Position numbers and translations under genes: made by a program
In this document: piece by piece, positions 1-11,841 of the stretch
Position numbering within the stretch: the stretch's first letter is position 1
How the letters are laid out: every line of letters starts with the position of its first letter
Notes under the pieces: generated by a model
What the model saw: the letters and a program-made list of their open reading frames with translations, nothing else
Databases searched by the model: none
Told to the model about the DNA's origin: nothing
Assembly: GCA_027625915.1 (NCBI GenBank)
Contig: JANTQA010000060.1
Span: forward strand, 4,464,001-4,528,000
DNA from: Anaeramoeba flamelloides
Taxonomy: Eukaryota; Metamonada; Anaeramoebidae
Length of the DNA stretch: 64,000 bases
Reading direction: 5' to 3'

Positions 1-295
1 AATAAATTTTTTTTTGTGGAAAAGTTGTTTTTTTCGTTGGAAGATACTGTTTTTTCACAAATAAAACACATCTAATAATTGGGATTTGTTGGAAAATGCT
101 AAGGCAATTTAAAGGTCTTTTTGTGACAGATCAACATTTTGAAAAAACTATTTTATTGGGAAATAAAAACAAAAGAAAAGATTTAAAACTATTAATTTTT
201 TATTTATTTTAGAGCTAAGATCAATCAGAAAATAGAAAAGAAAAATAATTTTGTGAAAATTTTTTGATTAGTAAAAAAATATTTAAACTCGGGTA
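1..295. other. AT-rich sequence, no feature seen
   Basis: No coding potential, repeat or RNA gene was recognised in this left edge. Homopolymer A and T runs dominate. Confidence 0.6.
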
Positions 296-320
296 CTCCG
301 TACCACTAACTTTGATGTAG

Positions 321-388
321 TGTTGTAGAGTGCATTCAAGTGCTATAGAGTGCATTCAAGTGCTATAGAGTGCCGTAGAGTGCCTAGG
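321..388. repeat. 20-bp tandem repeat (three units) heading a hairpin-repeat block
   Basis: Three successive 20-bp units are visible: TGTTGTAGAGTGCATTCAAG, TGCTATAGAGTGCATTCAAG and TGCTATAGAGTGCCGTAGAG. The last leads into GTGCCGTAGAGTGCCTAG (370-387), an 18-mer that recurs exactly at 18715-18732, where it heads similar hairpin units. The tandem array therefore looks like an expansion of the head of a dispersed repeat family (family O). Confidence 0.8.
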
Positions 389-735
389 TTTTCTTTATGT
401 TTTCTGTTTTATTTGTTAAGTGTTCTCGGTTTTTTTGAGGTTTTCTATTTTATTTCTGAAGTGTTCTAGGTTTTTTTTTACTTTAGAAATAAACATAAAA
501 TTTTAATAAATTTTATTTTTATTTCTAAAATAAAAAAAACCTAACGAAAATCTATTGATTTTCCAAATAAACAGAAAACTCTTAAATACCTAAAGTTGTT
601 TTTTTTTTAATTTTTGAAATGAATTAAACATTTAATAAATTTTATTTTTATTTCAAAAATTAAAAAAAAAAACCTAGACGGTTTTCCAAAATTCAAAAGA
701 ATAGAGTAAAACCTTAGAATATCAGCCTAGATCTT
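389..735. repeat. Family O hairpin repeat block
   Basis: Two imperfect palindromes of about 80-95 bp lie at about 466-544 and 589-681. Each runs from a CTAG/CCTA-type left edge through T-rich sequence, then an AT core related to AAATAAACAGAAAATTT and its complement, and ends in CCTAACG or CCTAGACGG. They are followed by a tail, GGTTTTCCAAAATTCAAAAG, also seen near 14540, 18910 and 25500. The unit is non-coding and able to fold. Its class is unknown. Confidence 0.65.
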
Positions 736-2988
736 GATTTCTATTTTATTAAATATATTATTTTTTAATTAATCATTTTTCTTCAATTAACAATAAAAGT
801 TTTGAAAAATGAAATAAAAATTGGAAAAATAAACCTAATTAGTTGATAAATGTTATAATAACTTGTGTTTTAATGGAGAGGGGGTAAAAAATAATTTATA
901 TATTAAATAAATTAAAACAAAGAGTTAAAAATAATAAAAAATGAAAAGATAAGGAAACAGAAAAAAATGAAAGAAAAAAAGATAATTGGATTATAAATAA
1001 TGAAAATTTATTAACTAATTATTTTTTTTTGTTTATATAGCTTTCATTTATTTAGTTTTATATCTTTATAAGGGTAAAAAATAAATTGCGCATCTTAAAG
1101 ATATCTTCTTGATTAAAATTGTAAATCAGTTGTCAAAAGAAAAAAAAAAAGATCTAAGATAAAAATTTTGTCAAATTAAGTTATCGTTTGTTTTTATATT
1201 AATATTATTTTAGTCTATTTGAAAATACCTTATTAAATTTTCAGAAAGTACTTATTTCCATTTAAATTTATTCAATCTATTATATTTATTGATCAGTGAA
1301 AAGGAGATCAAGAATAATCTTTGAAAAATCTCAGTTTTAATACAAATTTTTACAATTTAAAATGGCAACAATTTTTTTTCTCAACTCTTTATTAGTTTAT
1401 ATATTTTTACACTTAGGAATTTTTAATTTTTATTAGGTTCTTTTATATCCCAATACCAAAAAAAAAAAAAAAAAAAAGAAAATTGTATTTAGTTTTAACT
1501 AATGTTTAGGGGATAATTTGTAACATTCATAGAGTATATAGAAAAATTGTCTATTGGTGAGAGTATATACTTACCAATTTTTGGATTTAAATATTTGAAG
1601 TACCAAAAAATATGATCTAATCAGAAACCAAGAAAAGTAAAATTTACTGAATTTGTTCAATCTTTCCCCCCTAATTTTGATTTAGAAAAATTGAATTACT
1701 AAATCTAAATATTCGTTACATTATTGTCATTTTTTCCAGACTAATATTTTTTAATTACTATTATACATTAAAAAATACTTATAATATTATAAAATTCAAT
1801 AAGAGGAACCCATCTGATCCCTTTTTTCTAGATAACTATTTTGTAACATAAATCTATCTTTTTGTTAAACAAATTCGAAAATATAACCAACCATTTTATA
1901 AGGATAGTTATATTAAAGTAAAGTTAGAAACAACTTAGTTATTTTATAAATAAAATTTACTTTTAATTATAAATCACAATTTTTTTTTTAAATTTCAATT
2001 TTCTTCAAGATATTTTAGAATTGTTTTTTTAATCTAAAAAATTCAAAATCAATTTATTCTATTTTATATATAATTTAAATTGTTATAAGGATTCTTATGA
2101 ATAAAACTAAACAGTTTGTTAAAGAATTTTTTTAAAATTTCTGAATTTTTTGACACTTTTTTTTCATTGTTTCAAGAACCAGAAAAAAACTTTTTTAAAC
2201 TTTAAAGAATAAAAAAAATATTTTCCTTAATAGATCAATATTTAATTAATATTTTTTTGCAAATCTACTATTCAAATTCTAATTTATTTAATTACAGGTA
2301 ACTCTATTCGATTTTATTTACTGAGATTGGCCTTCAAATATTATTAATAGAAAATGAATATATGTTTATGGAAATTTTCCATCTCTTTTATTGATACATT
2401 GAAAAATCTTTTTTGTTATACTTATTTAAAATTGCCCTATGCCTTTGCTACAATTCCTTTTTTTGTTATTTTTTTCTAATTAAAAGTAGCCTACACCCAA
2501 AATAATGTTAGTTCTTATTTAAATATTAAAAATTGAAAAGAAAATGTTGATCTATAAATTAATAAAGAAAAAAATATCAAAGATAATAAACTGAAAAAAA
2601 TTTTCTGCTAAAAGAAAAAAAAAGAATTAAAAATCTATCAATTTAGAATTGAATGAAGATTGCTTGTTGAAATTTCAATTTGAAAAGGGTTAAAAAAGTT
2701 AATTTCTATGTTTTCAGATCATAAGAGATATATATATAATGTATTTACAGTGAAAATGGGATTTTTGTAATCCACAATTTTGCGATGTATAAAAAGGTAT
2801 TTATTTTATTGTAATATTTTTTGGAGGAAAACAACCATTTGTATTTCAAACCCTTAAGGATAAAAAAGTTATTTATTTGAGATTAAGAAAGAAAAATAGT
2901 ATTTAAATGGTTTTTTCAAAGTGGAATTTTTCATTAAACTATTAAATATTCAATATAAATCAGGGATTTGGTTAACATTTTCATAAAA
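736..2988. other. Gene-free AT-rich stretch
   Basis: I see no supported gene, RNA gene or defined repeat here. Open frames are short and low in complexity. Confidence 0.55.
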
Positions 2989-2990
2989 GC

Positions 2991-3184
2991 CAGTTTCACT
3001 TTTAAGGTTCAAACTTTCTATGAAATTTAAGGCACGGAAAAAATCTCAAATTAGGGTACAATACTCAAATTAGAGTAAATTAATTTGTGAGAAAAAAATA
3101 TTCCAAATTTTGTGCTTTAATTTGATATTTTATTGTGCCTTAAATTTAGTTGAAAGTTTGAACCTTAAAAGCGAAACTGACTGT
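2991..3184. mobile_element. MITE family A, copy 1 (palindromic, about 195 bp)
   Basis: The element is nearly one long palindrome: the left end CAGTTTCACTTTTAAGG matches the inverted right end, whose complement begins CAGTCAGTTTCGCTTTTAAG. The left terminus lacks the first CAGT. Arms carry the internal motif TTAAGGCAC in repeated copies. Three more copies lie at 26287, 46940 and 57326. The CAGT ends and the TA duplications seen on copies 2 and 3 point to a Tc1/mariner-type non-autonomous element. Confidence 0.85.
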
Positions 3185-3561
3185 CATGATATTTATTTTT
3201 TAGGATTATTTTTTATCAAGTGAATTTTAAAAATCAGAAATATACTCTGGAAAGAAAACCATTATTAACTTGAGAGTTTGGAAGTCGTTAGATTTTATCT
3301 TGTTTTCGATTTAAGACAATAAAAAAAAAGCGAAAATTAATTCCTCAACAACAGAAAGAATAGTTTAATTTCAATTTTAGTTTTGAAATTGTTTTTTTTT
3401 TTTTTGGGTTAAATATTCAACCGAACACAAAATAATTGAAGTTGTATTTTTTTAATGAAATAAATGTAAATAAAATTTCAACTTTTTATAAAAATAAAAT
3501 TCTCTTCTTTCTATTTTTCTATCTCAAAATAATACAGGATAAAAATTGACCTCATTTAATG

Positions 3562-4190
3562 TTTACAATCCATGAAATTTTAAAAAAAAATTATCTCCTT
3601 TAGGATGTGGTGAATTGTTAATTTGATTTTTATTTGATCGATCTTGAACTTGTTATGAGTTTTAAAAGTAGTTCAAAATGGCAATTTTTGCCAAGTAATT
3701 TTTTTTTTTTTTCAAAAATCTGAATTGAAGAGTATAAGACTAATAGATTGGTAGGTTTTAAAGTATAAATTTCTTTTTTTGGGTTGTAGATCAAAATGTT
3801 GATTAACCTTTTCGTCAATTAAATGATAAAAAAAATAATTTTTTTTACAAGCTCCAATAAAAAACAAAAATCATTTAAAAATATCAATCAACAGCCCACT
3901 AATCACATTTTTATAAGACCTAACTTCCAATATATTATTCTTTGACTCTTCAATTCAAATTTAGGAAAAAAAAAAAAAATTTATTCTTAAACATCTACCA
4001 ATCTATTAGTCTTATACTCTTCAATTCAGATTTTTGAAAAAAAAAAAAATTACTTGGCAAAAATTGCCATTTTGATTTACTTTTAAAACTCATAACAAGT
4101 ACAAGATCGACCAACTAAAAGCCAAATTAACAATTTGCCAACACCCTACACAAGATAACCTTTTTTTAAAATTTCAGGGATTGTAATCTT
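3562..4190. repeat. Long inverted repeat, about 190-bp arms (family I)
   Basis: The left arm (about 3562-3760) and right arm (about 4000-4190) are inverted copies. Both include ACTTGTTATGAGTTTTAAAA, GGCAATTTTTGCCAAGTAAT and GAAGAGTATAAGACTAATAG. A spacer of about 240 bp contains a further partial inverted copy of the arm tip near 3940-4010. This is typical of a foldback or MITE-like element. No target duplication could be fixed, and no other copy is in the window. Confidence 0.75.
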
Positions 4191-4575
4191 TTACTGATCG
4201 GAGTAGTTTTTTGATTTTCGAAACTAAAAAATAATAAAACATTAAAAATATTTTTATTTTATAATTTTTTTTAGCAAAAGATACTAGGGGTTGTTTGAAT
4301 CAAAATAGAGAATCAAAAGTAGAGTTTAACAATAACATAATCAAATTATGTTGTGTAAATTCATAAAAACAAACTCTTTAAAAAAAAAAAAAACTTTATT
4401 CTCGTATTTTAAGACATACAAAAGTCTCATATACAATTTGTTCAGGTTTTAATAAATAATTAATTACAATATTATTTTTAATTTCAAATAGAAATAACAA
4501 TTTAACTCCAGAATTCAACTTAATAAAATAACATCCTGATCTTACAATACTTGACTGAAAAGGATTTTTTATTTA

Positions 4576-4974
4576 CAGTCTATTCAAAGCTACCGTGGAA
4601 TTTATTCAATATCAAATTTTGATGTTGATTTAGATTTTTTAAAAGTTGAATATAAGAATACAGAAGATCATATTGTGAAAAAAAATTCCTAAATGAGTCA
4701 ATATTCAAGAATTTTTCTGATTTCCAAAAAATAAATTTTCATAACCCAAAATGAATCTAAACATCGAAAATTCATTAAGAAACGACATAAAATTCACTCT
4801 GAAAAAAATAAATTTTTTTTTGAATACATCATAAGTTTATTTTTCATATCAACTCATTTAGGAATTTTTTTTCACAATATGATCTTCTGTATTCTTATAT
4901 TCAACTTTTAAAAAATCTAAATCAACATCAAAATTTGATATTGAATAAATTTCACGGTAGCCTTGAAACAGCTG
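4576..4974. mobile_element. MITE family B, copy 1 (about 130-bp TIRs, TA duplication)
   Basis: Left end CAGTCTATTCAAAGCTACCG and the complement of the right end CAGCTGTTTCAAGGCTACCG begin inverted arms of about 130 bp (4576-4705 and 4848-4974) that match almost base for base. TA flanks both ends (4574-4575 and 4975-4976), the signature of Tc1/mariner-like transposition. There is no internal ORF. A shorter relative with the same ends lies at 5387-5532. Confidence 0.85.
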
Positions 4975-5109
4975 TATATTTTATTTTTTAACAAACTAAT
5001 TCTGAGAGTCATGTTATATTCTCTATTTCGTTTTTCAAAATGTTGATCCTTATTTAATAAAAAAAAAATGTCGAATTTAAAAAATTGAGGAATATGTCAT
5101 AGGATATAA

Positions 5110-5250
<141 letters not shown>

Positions 5251-5260
5251 ATATATATAT

Positions 5261-5940
5261 AAACTCCATTCCAAAAATTTGGTCACACGCAAAATCAAAA
5301 ATAGGCAAAAAAAAACCCAATTTATTGTATTTTTGCAAACCTTATATAAAACAACATTTGAGTAACCCAGTATTAATGTTTTAATACAGTCTTTCCAAGG
5401 CTACCATAAATTTCTAAATAAAATACAATTGAGTTTTTTATTTTTATTTTCCATTTTCAAAAAATTCGGAAATAAGAATAAAAAACACAATTTTGTTTTA
5501 TTTAATATTTTAGGGTAGACTTGGAACGGCTGTAAGTAATCATTTTAATCCAAATAAAAGAAAAAAATATAAAACTCAAAAATAAAAATCAGGTGTGTTC
5601 AAAATAATGAAACTGGAGGAACAAAAAATGTATTGGTAAATTTCTTGAAATTTCACCAACAATTGTTGATCCATCAAATGTTAAGATACCATCTACCAAT
5701 TGTATGTTATTTTCCAATTTAACAAACTCAACACTAACCTTCTATCAACCATTGGAAAAAATTTTCTAGATCTAACTAAAAAGATTACTTAACTACAAAA
5801 AAGGAAATGAAAACAAAACAAAAATAGACAAAAAATGAAATATTTTGTAAAATCAAAATTCTTTCCAATTTGAATTTAAACTGCAGTATTGTTGTTATTT
5901 CCACTGTTTAAACTGTGTCCAAAATTTTGGAATCTAGTTT
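5261..5940. mobile_element. Family H non-autonomous DNA element, copy 1, carrying a nested MITE B
   Basis: Terminal inverted repeats: the left AAACTCCATTCCAAAAATTT matches the complement of the right end AAACTAGATTCCAAAATTTT. After removing the nested 146-bp MITE (5387-5532) the element is about 534 bp, almost the same as copy 2 (37972-38880) without its own insertion. Both flanks are TA-rich, so the exact duplication is ambiguous. The interior is non-coding. Confidence 0.8.
5387..5532. mobile_element. MITE family B, copy 2, nested in family H copy 1
   Basis: Ends CAGTCTTTCCAAGGCTACC and the complement CAGCCGTTCCAAGTCTACCC are flanked by TA on both sides (5385-5386, 5533-5534). The equivalent stretch of family H copy 2 near 38085-38110 runs straight through without this segment, giving an empty site and confirming a true insertion. 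Confidence 0.85.
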
Positions 5941-6119
5941 ATATATATACCTGCGTGTGTATATATGTATGTGTGTGTGGATATGTATGTGTGTGTATAG
6001 ATATATAATGAACTTATTTGAATGAATCTTTAGATTTGAATTGTCAAAAAAGAAAGGTAAAGGATATAGAAAAAAAAATGGATCATTTGAACACAAAAAA
6101 AAAGATTTCTTATGAAATA

Positions 6120-7100
6120 TTAGTTATTTTTGAAGATATAACTTAAGGCATTTCTAATAATAAGATGCTCTTTATGTATATCAAAAGAGAAAACTTGAAT
6201 TTTAATATTGTTCTTTTCTTGCTTCAACTCGGAAATAACTGTAGTTTCCCCGGCTGTTCTACTGCTTTTATTTACCTTATAGCCATTTTTCCTTAAAAAA
6301 TCAAAATAAATTAATAATTGTTTTACGTAACCCTTAAAATCGGCATCTTCTATTTTGAGAGGCGTTTTTTTCCTTTTTTCAAAGATATCCATCACGATTC
6401 TTGTAGTGGTATCAGTTTCAGGATTGTTTTTTTCGATATATTCATATTTAGAGAACACAACCTTATTTAGATTTGCAAAAAAATCATGTGTTATGTTTGG
6501 GTCCAGTTTTTGTGATTCAATTTTCTTAATGAGAGAGATTAAGATATTTTCAAATTTCCGAGAGATTTTCTCAAAGCTTTTATGTTTTGGTGTCCCTCTA
6601 AATAATTTTTTCATATTTTGTGATTTATTACTTTCCATCTCCTCCATCGATTCAAGTAATTCTTTTGTGAATTTATAGGAATCATAATTTTTCCCAGTTA
6701 CTTTTTGAAACTCGTCATCTATTTTTTGGATTTTTTTTTGAAGCCTGATAATTGGTGGGACTTTGGATCCGAGGTTGTTGATCTCTAGCTCCTTTTCTTC
6801 TAAATCTTTCAATTCTGATTGTTTTTCCTTCAAACGGGTTTTGTTCTTTTGTAACTCCTTTTTTATTTTCTCTGCGTCTTTTAAATATTCGTCATATTCT
6901 TCAATTTTAATTCGTTGCTTATTGAGGCGTTTTTTGATTTCGTTTTTTTTTGTCTCAATCTCTTTTCTTTTTTTTTCCGCTCGTTCGGATTTTTTTTTAT
7001 TTAACTTCAATGCTTTGATTTCTTTTTCAAGAGTCTTAAGTGTCATCATCTTTTTCATGTAATTTTTCATGTAATTGTCAGTGTCTTCGTTTTGGTTCAT
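6120..7100 (-). CDS. Coiled-coil protein of unknown function (326 aa)
   Basis: A single-exon ORF starts at an ATG complementary to 7098-7100 and ends in TAA. Residues about 10-115 are extremely rich in Lys, Glu and Arg with heptad-like spacing of Leu/Ile, a strong coiled coil. Residues about 115-326 are less biased and look globular and helical, with recognisable hydrophobic spacing around FENILISLIKKIES and YVKQLLIYFDFLRKNGYKV. I see no signal peptide, membrane segment or catalytic motif. The composition, length and unbroken frame support a real gene in otherwise stop-rich DNA. I do not recognise the family. A scaffold or cytoskeletal role would be a guess. Confidence 0.75.
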   Translation of the reverse strand: MNQNEDTDNYMKNYMKKMMTLKTLEKEIKALKLNKKKSERAEKKRKEIETKKNEIKKRLNKQRIKIEEYDEYLKDAEKIKKELQKNKTRLKEKQSELKDLEEKELEINNLGSKVPPIIRLQKKIQKIDDEFQKVTGKNYDSYKFTKELLESMEEMESNKSQNMKKLFRGTPKHKSFEKISRKFENILISLIKKIESQKLDPNITHDFFANLNKVVFSKYEYIEKNNPETDTTTRIVMDIFEKRKKTPLKIEDADFKGYVKQLLIYFDFLRKNGYKVNKSSRTAGETTVISELKQEKNNIKIQVFSFDIHKEHLIIRNALSYIFKNN

Positions 7101-7348
7101 GTTTGAGTTTGAATTACTTTGATTGTTAAAAGTTGTTTGTGGTGTGTTCCGTTAAGGTTGAGAAAAATAAGATTGAATGAAAAATTAAAAATAAAAATTA
7201 AATTAGTTTCGTAGAATTAGATCGTTTGAAATGTTATTTGTTGGAAAGCGAAACCTTCAATAATTGTAATTTAACTTTTTGAAAATGGGAATGATTAAGA
7301 TCTTTTGCTAAGAGTTTTTGTGAAAAAATAAAACAAAAAAAAACTTTT

Positions 7349-7380
<32 letters not shown>

Positions 7381-7904
7381 TTCAAAAATTAAGGTCTTGT
7401 TATTACACACTTTTGAAGGAAGTGAAGTTTTTTAGTAATTTAGGGGGACTACATTTCGAAATTTTGAAAAGATTAGAAGAAAACAAAACAAATTTTACCT
7501 TTTTGTAAGGATGTATTTAAGAATGGGAATAAAAAGTAAAAAATGAAATTGTTCTCAGAGATTTCCGTTTTAATCATACATATTATCAAATAACTGTTTT
7601 GGTTACCTTTTTGTGACTTATTTTTGTCATAACAACATCTTGTTATTTGTTTATATCGTGTTTGAATAATAAATGGGATTAAATTTATTCTTACTCCATA
7701 GAAGTAAATTAGTTTTTTAAAAGATAAATGTCGAATTGGTCAAGTTTTCCCATTTTTTTTAGGAATTTGCAAAAATAAAATTGTACGAAAAAAAAAATAT
7801 TCATGGTTATTTGGCCAAAGAAAACCTGTATAGAAAAGGCGAAACCTTCAATCAAATATTCAAATCGTAAGAATTTTTTCTATTGGCTTATTTTTAAATT
7901 GATC
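7101..7904. other. Gene-free stretch with a pyrimidine tract
   Basis: A T-rich tract with a TTTTTC period lies at about 7345-7382, upstream of the minus-strand coiled-coil gene. Nothing else was recognised. Confidence 0.5.
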
Positions 7905-8135
7905 AAAGTAATTGATAATAAACCATAAAAAAATAAGATACTGATTTCTGAAAGTTCTATTATTTAAAAAAAAATTCTAGAAATGAAGGATCAAATTGCA
8001 AATTTATCTCAAAAAATAGAGTATGTTTTGTAAGAAATTTTTGTCCTCAAAAAAACAAACAATTGTTGAAGAATGTTGAAAAAATTACGAAAAAATTTTT
8101 GAACAATAACGATTCATAATTTCATATTTACTTAA
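7905..8135. repeat. Diverged duplicate M, copy 1 (partner at 29495-29725)
   Basis: This stretch aligns through most of its length with 29495-29725. Shared landmarks include AAAGTTCTATTATTT, AAAAAATAGAGTA and TCAACAA/ACGAAAAA-type strings in the same order. It has no clear terminal repeats, so it may be an old segmental duplication or an uncharacterised repeat. Confidence 0.6.
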
Positions 8136-8356
8136 AATTCAAGTGTATGTGCTTTGAAAAGTGATTTGGCTTTAGTTATACAATCTAATGGTCAATTTGA
8201 TCATGTATATCAATTTGAGAAGAAAAAAAGCTTACTTTTAATTAGATACAAGGTTATTGTTGTGAGCAACTGTACTTCGGTTTCCCATCTGTCTCCCTTT
8301 GACACTTTTTATGATATGGTTGATTTTTTTTTTTGATTTTTTCGTTTTTTAAATTA

Positions 8357-8838
8357 CAGTGGTGTAAATAACCCGTGTTGACAACCTTTAACCCATTACT
8401 AAAATTTAACTCGGGCTTTTTTTTTTTTTTCAGACTTGGGTATTGGTAGACCAGAAATCACTTATAGATTCTTGGTTCAGATCCAAATTGACTTTAGAGG
8501 TTAGATCTTTGATTAATCCAAATGGATCAATTATACTAAATGCTTTTGTTTCAAAAATTTCATCATTTTTACAAAATTTCTGAGATCAAATGATTTTTTT
8601 AAAAAAATTCAAAAAACTTAAATTTTGCACATTTTTTTGTAAAAAAATTACATTTCAATCTTACCATATCTTCATAATTTTTTTTTAAAATTTATTTAAA
8701 GAACCCAATTTCTTGTTTATATACTCTTGTCATCCCATTGGTTTGTTTCTTTTATTTCTAGAGTTAGCCAATATTTTTTGCATGAGTTAAATTTTAGTAA
8801 TGGGTTAAAATAAAAAACATGGGTTATTTACACAACTG
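8357..8838. mobile_element. MITE family G (about 482 bp, TA duplication)
   Basis: The left end CAGTGGTGTAAATAACCCGT and the complement of the right end CAGTTGTGTAAATAACCCAT start inverted arms of about 50-60 bp that share TTTAACCCATTACTAAAATT. TA flanks both sides (8355-8356 and 8839-8840). There is no transposase inside. The TACAGT terminus and TA target fit the Tc1/mariner superfamily. It is the only copy in the window. Confidence 0.85.
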
Positions 8839-8840
8839 TA

Positions 8841-11800
8841 TTTATTTTTTTCTCAACTGTGTTACAAAATCCTTACTTTGTCAAATATAGAGGGTTATAA
8901 AAAGACCACAAATTAGATTATATGAAATTAAATTGATTGTATACTTAACGAAAACAATTTCTATTAAATCGAAGAAATTCAACCTTTTGGAAATCCAAAA
9001 AAAGAAAAAAAGTTATTTTTTATTCGCTATTTTGATTTTTTTGGAAATTGTGAAAACTTTAAAACTTTTTTTTTGAATTGAATTTTTTTACCTTTGTTTT
9101 TGAGAATGTTTTTTCACTTTTTTTTTATATTGAATTTTTTGACAATAGGAATCATTCTTAATTTTTTGAGAATTGGGTTTTTTAGAATTTGAGAATTCTT
9201 TTCAACTTTTTTTTTAAAATGAGTTTTTTAGTCGATGAGATCCCTCTGAAAATTATATTTTGCTTATTTGAATTTTCTCAATCAAAAGAATGTCAATTTC
9301 ACTATACCCTGGTAAGGTTTCAAGTTACCTCTTGAGTGTAGATACAATCCATGAGAAATGAGTTTACCAGTAAACAAAGTGAGAACCACATTAGGAAAAG
9401 TTTTTATTGTTTTTAATCCTACCTCTAAACCAGATTGAAAGGCGGAGAACTCACTTTTCTAAATATAAAACTTTAAAAAAGTTTAAAGAAAGTCCATAAA
9501 TTTTTAAAACTCATATAACAACAGTAGGAATATTTTTGTTTGTGGTTTGAAGAATTTTTATTGGTTCGATTAAATCTTGTTAATAATAGTTCATTCTATT
9601 AGATAAGTTTGATTAAATTTTATTAATTTTTCTAATGAAAGAAAAGAAATTGTTTTAATTTTTTTTTTTTGAATTTATATTTTTTGTTATTTACTGAAAT
9701 TCGTCAATTTTCAATTGTAAATTATGTTTTGTAAATAAAAATTAATATTTTCTGTTTATTATACATATTCCTATAATTAATGAATTAATATAAAAAATTT
9801 TTATAATCTATTTTTTTTTATTTTATAATTATAAATTTTACCAAAAAAATATGTTAATTAACTTATTATAAAAGATTTATATAATTTTATTTTTCAACTA
9901 TAATTGTTTGGGACTTATTATTGAATAATTGTTTACTGTTGTAAAATGTTTCTTTTACCCTTTTTAAATTATAAACTTAATTTAATTTTTTATCTAAATA
10001 TATATCCCTAAATATTTAATCTTTTTCTAAATTCGTTTGATAATATTGGGTTTAATTTAAAATGAATAATAATTTCATATATTGGATTTAATAGTTTATT
10101 TAATTGTATTTTATTTCATTTTATAATTAATATTAAATAATCTACAAACAATTGAAAATTATTAGTTATGGGTGTAATTTTTAATGTAAGAAAGGGGTAA
10201 TGTGAGCAAATAGAATATGAGACAAAGTATCTCCTTTGTCAGTTACCAAATTTTTCCCACCGATATTATTTTAATAAAATTTTCTTAATAATTTTATTTC
10301 AAATAAATTCTTTATCTTATTTTACGAATTATTTGTAAAATAAAATGAATCAAAACATTTAGATATATCAATTATTATAATATATAAAGTTGGGAAAAAA
10401 ATAAAAAATTAATATTTGAAAAAAAATCAAAATTCAAACATTTATATGTACTAGTTTATCAAGACAAGAAATTTTCGAGGAATTTTCAAAATCATTGATT
10501 GTTAAGAATGCCAGGTGTATGGTGGAATTTATGTTTGATGATTTTCAAGAATATGTGACAAACGGGAAATAAAAGAGGAAACATAGCTAATTGAAATGGG
10601 TGGACGATTGAGTTTACCTCTGTAAAACTTTAAACCAAGTTTTGTCCACAATGATAAAAATATATAATTTAACTTTAATGTTTTTGTTAGCTTAATTGGT
10701 AGAATAAGAATGTTTGAAGAACAAGTTCTTTAAAGTACCATTTAAAAAATGACAATTTAGTTGTTTTGGTTTTATTTGTTTGTTTTTTGTTTTGACCAGC
10801 TAGATCCCAAATTCAAAAAATAAATATCATCTCATATTGTATCTTGAGTTCAACAATCACCTTTTTATAATTCTTGTTTTGAATACTCTTCCAGACTCAA
10901 AATAAAGATACTGTTCTCGTGTTAAGATGATTTCAATCATCTTTCTTAGAACTCCTCAATGTCATCTGATATCATTTTGAAGCAATATCATTTTTTTCGG
11001 TCTTCCAGGCCCAAACCCAGATTATAAAAGTGAGACTGTTTCCATACCAATACAATAAGCACAGATATTCATTATGAAATAAGAGGTTTTTATTTCATTT
11101 TAATTTTTTCTCAATTAACAAACAATTTTCAATTCCTATGAATTTATTTAATGGAAACACAATTCATTTTATATAAAATATTTTTGTATTTCACTCAAAA
11201 TATAGAAAAAAGGAAGTTTCCATTTACCAAAAAAATTGTTTTTATCAACTTGTTGAAACTTATTTTGTGAAAAAAAGACCATCATAGTGTTAAAATTGGC
11301 CACCCAATAGATCTGAAAATGAAAAAATAAGATCTAAAAATAAAAGAATAAATAAATATATAAATATAGACAAAAGGAAGGAAATGAACAAATAAGAGTT
11401 TTTTGAATACTACCTTTTGGAAATGGGTCTTACTTTCATTTATTGATCAATTATTAAACATTTGTTCAAAAAATTCAACTATTTTTGAAGATCTCTTGTT
11501 CCACTTTTCGGATTTAGAAAATAAAGTAGATTTAAATTTTTTTTGTTGGTTTTGATTGGAAATAATTTATTTGGTTATTATTTGAATTTAGTTTGTTTCT
11601 TTTTTTAATTGATCAAACTTTACGTTTTCAGGTTTCTGTGATTCTATTAATTTTCCCAATTAAAAACGGTGTTCCACTTTTATTCCAAAACGGTTCTATT
11701 AGTTTATTCTTCTAATAGGGTTTAGTTTCCAGGTTCTATTAAGGTTACCAATTTAAAAATGTGTTATACTTTTTTTTCCTAATCGTTATTTAGCAAGCAC

Positions 11801-11841
11801 AATTAGATTTAGAATAAGCTACCGATTTCATTTTTTTCTCA
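8841..11841. other. Gene-free AT-rich stretch
   Basis: No supported gene is seen over about 3 kb. A tRNA-like 5' half (TAGCTTAATTGGTAGAAT at about 10688-10706, then a loop with GAA) lies near 10685-10730 but has no T arm. About 11560-11710 resembles 50580-50710 (shared CTTTTTTTAATTGATC and nearby TTTTCAG). Both may be remnants of the pogo-like family. Confidence 0.5.

Noticed and set aside
8154-8336. 60-aa open frame (KSDLALVIQSNGQFDHVYQF...)
   Set aside because: It starts at a TTG, has no recognisable domain, lies next to MITE G, and its surroundings are stop-rich. A relic cannot be excluded.
10685-10730. tRNA-Phe-like sequence (TAGCTTAATTGGTAGAAT then a GAA loop)
   Set aside because: There is no T arm, the D stem does not pair and the acceptor stem is absent, so it was not listed as an RNA gene.
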